From contig JARGFZ010000006.1 of assembly GCA_029210965.1 (NCBI GenBank), positions 1-64,000 on the forward strand: a DNA stretch of 64,000 nucleotides, given 5' to 3'. This DNA is from a bacterium. Lineage in GTDB: Bacteria; BMS3Abin14. How positions within the stretch are numbered: the first letter of the stretch is position 1; each line of letters starts with the position of its first letter. A program made the translations under genes and the position numbers. The notes under the pieces were generated by a model. The model made no database searches. It was given only the letters and a program-made list of their open reading frames with translations, and had not been told where the DNA came from. Positions 62,061 to 64,000 of this stretch are shown here, in pieces.

Positions 62061-63151
62061 AACATCACTTTAAACCCGAAAACGGATCAACAAAATCCTC
62101 TTCCCTTGAGGTCCTTAGACGTCTCAGGCATCTAAGAACACTTCATGCCCTGAACCGTTTTCTTCATATTCTCACCTTTACCCTTACGGCTGACCTCCTC
62201 CTTGGTATTATTTCCATTGCTCTTTTCAGGCTCTTTGGTTGGAAAGCAGCTCTCCCGCATTTTTTTGAACTGCTGTTAATAGTCCTCCTCGTCAGGGAGT
62301 TCAAGCATTTGAAAATGGAACAATTTTCCAAATTCCTTGACCGCCACTTCGCCCTGAAGGACAGGCTTTACAGCCTTATCTGGTATATTGTCCCCGGAAA
62401 CGCCCCGCAGGGCGTGATCGAGGCCCATTCAAACGGGTGCCTTTCAGACATCGATTTTGAGAAAATAAAAAGAGGGCTTCGTTTCCATATCCCAAAACTC
62501 CTGCCCTTCGTCCTGTTTCTGTTCGCCGGGACCATGTACCTGTCATGGAACGCCGACTACCGTCCGCCGGGGATTACAAGCCGGATTGTGCTTAAACCCT
62601 TATCATCAGGCGAAGAAGGTTCCCGGCAGTTAAATGAGGAATCCAACTCTGATTTGGGACAGAACCCGGAGTCGGAAGGCCCGGTGCCTGAAGGAGAAGG
62701 AGCTGAAAATCCATTATCTGAAGCTAAAAGCGAAGAAGAGCAGTTGGGAGAGCGCCAGGAACAGCCTGGAGCAACCGGAGAAGACTCTGCATCCAGTGGG
62801 AACGGTCTCTCTCCCATGGGTTCTGGAGCCGGCGGTCAGGAAGGATCCGGTGAAGGGCGTCAGGTGGATCTCGCTGCGCCGGATACAATCGAATCCATCA
62901 CGGTCACAGACAAGGTTTCCCCGCCAGTGCCATCCAACCTTGAATCCCGAACCGAAAAGGAATTTGCCACACTCCCCGATGCCAAAGAGTTCTTAAATCT
63001 CATCCCGGGACAGGGAGGAGAAGGAGTGGCCCCGCTCGACCAGTCGGTCATAGAAAATTTCAGATCATTAATGGTCAACTACCCAACCGTTTACAGGGAA
63101 CAACTGGAAACCTATTACAGGGAGCTGATGAAATGGGAAGAAAAGCGATAA
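62057..63151 (+). CDS. Membrane protein of the MoxR-associated operon
   Basis: 364 residues with two or three N-terminal transmembrane helices (about 38-60, 65-80 and 145-165), then a long acidic, glycine/serine-rich low-complexity region (about 180-270) and a C-terminal helix ending in a short conserved-looking block (VNYPTVYREQLETYYRELMKWEEK). It resembles the large membrane proteins placed beside MoxR and DUF58 genes, but I do not recognise a family with certainty. It starts with TTG overlapping the previous stop, without a strong ribosome-binding site, so translation is probably coupled. The MoxR gene starts 19 bp before its end. Confidence 0.65.
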   Translation: MKHHFKPENGSTKSSSLEVLRRLRHLRTLHALNRFLHILTFTLTADLLLGIISIALFRLFGWKAALPHFFELLLIVLLVREFKHLKMEQFSKFLDRHFALKDRLYSLIWYIVPGNAPQGVIEAHSNGCLSDIDFEKIKRGLRFHIPKLLPFVLFLFAGTMYLSWNADYRPPGITSRIVLKPLSSGEEGSRQLNEESNSDLGQNPESEGPVPEGEGAENPLSEAKSEEEQLGERQEQPGATGEDSASSGNGLSPMGSGAGGQEGSGEGRQVDLAAPDTIESITVTDKVSPPVPSNLESRTEKEFATLPDAKEFLNLIPGQGGEGVAPLDQSVIENFRSLMVNYPTVYREQLETYYRELMKWEEKR

Positions 63152-64000
63152 CCGATTTCTCCAGAGCAATCGAGGAGGTTCGCAGGGATCTGTCCCGGGT
63201 TCAGGAGCAGTTCGAAAAACGTATAGTTGGCAATACGGACATTCTCAGATCCATCCTCAAGGCACTGTTCTCTAACGGGCATATTCTTCTGGAAGGGGCA
63301 CCGGGACTTGGAAAAACCTTGATGGTCAGGACTATGGCTGAGATTCTGGATCTGGATTTCAAAAGGACACAGTTCACCCCCGACCTCATGCCTGCCGACA
63401 TTATCGGAACGAATATCATTATTGAAGACGAGAGGGGTAATCGCCATTTCCGTTTCGAGAAAGGTCCCGTTTTCACCCAGGTCCTTCTCGCCGATGAAAT
63501 TAACCGGGCCAGCCCCAAGACCCAGTCTGCGCTCCTGCAGGCCATGGAAGAACACGAGGCTACCGTGTTCGGAACCACATATTCCATGGATGATATTTTC
63601 ATCACCCTTGCCACACAGAACCCCATCGAGATGGCAGGAACTTATCCTCTTCCTGAGGCTCAGCTGGACCGGTTTTTTTTCAAGGTTGTCATCAGCTACC
63701 CTTCAGAAGAATCCTTGAAAGAGATCGCGCGAAGGAACGCTACGGAGTTTGGCGACCAGTTACATGTGGAAAAAGTCCTTTCACAAGAACGCATCCTCCA
63801 GATAAGACAGATGCTTTTCCAACTCCCTATTACCGACAGGATCTATGACTTTGCCGTGCAGCTTGTCCGAATGACCCACCCGGATGTGAAGGGCACGACA
63901 GATACGATCAAACGGCTCGTCCGATATGGTGCCTCCCCCAGGGGAGTCAACGCCCTGCTGGCAGCTTCGCGCCTATCGGCAGTAATCGACGGGAGGGTGA
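63133..64000 (+). CDS. MoxR-type AAA+ ATPase (partial, runs off the window)
   Basis: The ATG at 63133 has GGGAG nine bases upstream and lies inside the preceding gene. At least 289 residues are present and the frame is open at 64000. Walker A GAPGLGKT is at 55-62, Walker B VLLADEINRA at about 117-126, sensor 1 LATQNPIE and an arginine finger region DRFFFK follow. MoxR ATPases act as chaperone-like assembly factors for enzymes, cofactors or surface proteins, usually followed by DUF58 and von Willebrand-type genes. Confidence 0.93.
   Translation, partial: MGRKAITDFSRAIEEVRRDLSRVQEQFEKRIVGNTDILRSILKALFSNGHILLEGAPGLGKTLMVRTMAEILDLDFKRTQFTPDLMPADIIGTNIIIEDERGNRHFRFEKGPVFTQVLLADEINRASPKTQSALLQAMEEHEATVFGTTYSMDDIFITLATQNPIEMAGTYPLPEAQLDRFFFKVVISYPSEESLKEIARRNATEFGDQLHVEKVLSQERILQIRQMLFQLPITDRIYDFAVQLVRMTHPDVKGTTDTIKRLVRYGASPRGVNALLAASRLSAVIDGRV

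Overview
The window is a chromosomal segment of a Gram-negative (diderm) bacterium, probably a metagenome-derived member of the former Deltaproteobacteria or a neighbouring phylum. The diderm signs are an outer-membrane beta-barrel protein, a BamD-like lipoprotein and LolA-like and LysM periplasmic proteins. The taxonomic guess rests on the mix of REC-PATAN regulators, hybrid kinases, an RCKP-type rubredoxin microprotein beside a PerR-like regulator, and intergenic DNA crowded with short-period repeats. No rRNA or phylogenetic marker was tested. A tRNA-Sec (UGA-decoding) gene shows that the organism makes selenoproteins, although none is recognised here.

Layout. 0-9 kb (almost all minus strand): acyl-CoA ligase with a GcvH-like protein that lacks the lipoyl lysine, a diguanylate cyclase response regulator, transaldolase, an outer-membrane barrel, folE, the nickel-pincer cofactor genes larC and larB, and folD. 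9.4-15.8 kb: a compact chemotaxis operon (cheR-mcp-cheW-cheY-cheA-cheC-cheD in transcription order). 16-26.7 kb: a long run of overlapping genes headed by lon, with two REC-sensor kinases, an HD-GYP protein, a REC-PATAN regulator, a protein that looks like a Ras/MglA-like GTPase without its nucleotide-binding motifs, and a GAF kinase. 26.9-34 kb: hsp20, galU, tRNA-Leu, a PerR-like regulator with a 35-residue rubredoxin-like protein, a metallo-beta-lactamase-fold hydrolase, and BamD-like, TPR and LysM envelope proteins. 34-43 kb: the glycolytic operon gap-pgk-tpiA-secG, another REC-GAF-kinase, and clpB. 43-54 kb: tRNA-Val, nikR, an AT-hook protein, lysE-nfo, a second chemoreceptor, and hrcA-grpE-dnaJ without dnaK. 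54-64 kb: hemW, two peptide-ABC ATPases, uvrA, selC, and the start of a MoxR/membrane-protein operon cut by the window end.

The most unusual content is intergenic. (1) A roughly 158-bp MITE-like element occurs four times. It has imperfect terminal inverted repeats and is built of five consecutive hairpins whose arms change in compensation between copies; one copy abuts the hrcA start codon and supplies its ribosome-binding site. (2) Many gaps carry short arrays of 7-bp (sometimes 6- or 8-bp) units of about ten unrelated sequences, some of which are read into the ends of genes. (3) A small hairpin appears to be inserted into a short interspersed repeat, with an apparent empty site elsewhere. 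(4) The 3' end of tRNA-Leu is duplicated, each copy followed by its own strong terminator. The lar genes and nikR suggest nickel use, and the two chemoreceptors, about five sensor kinases or receivers and c-di-GMP enzymes suggest a motile or surface-associated, signal-rich lifestyle.
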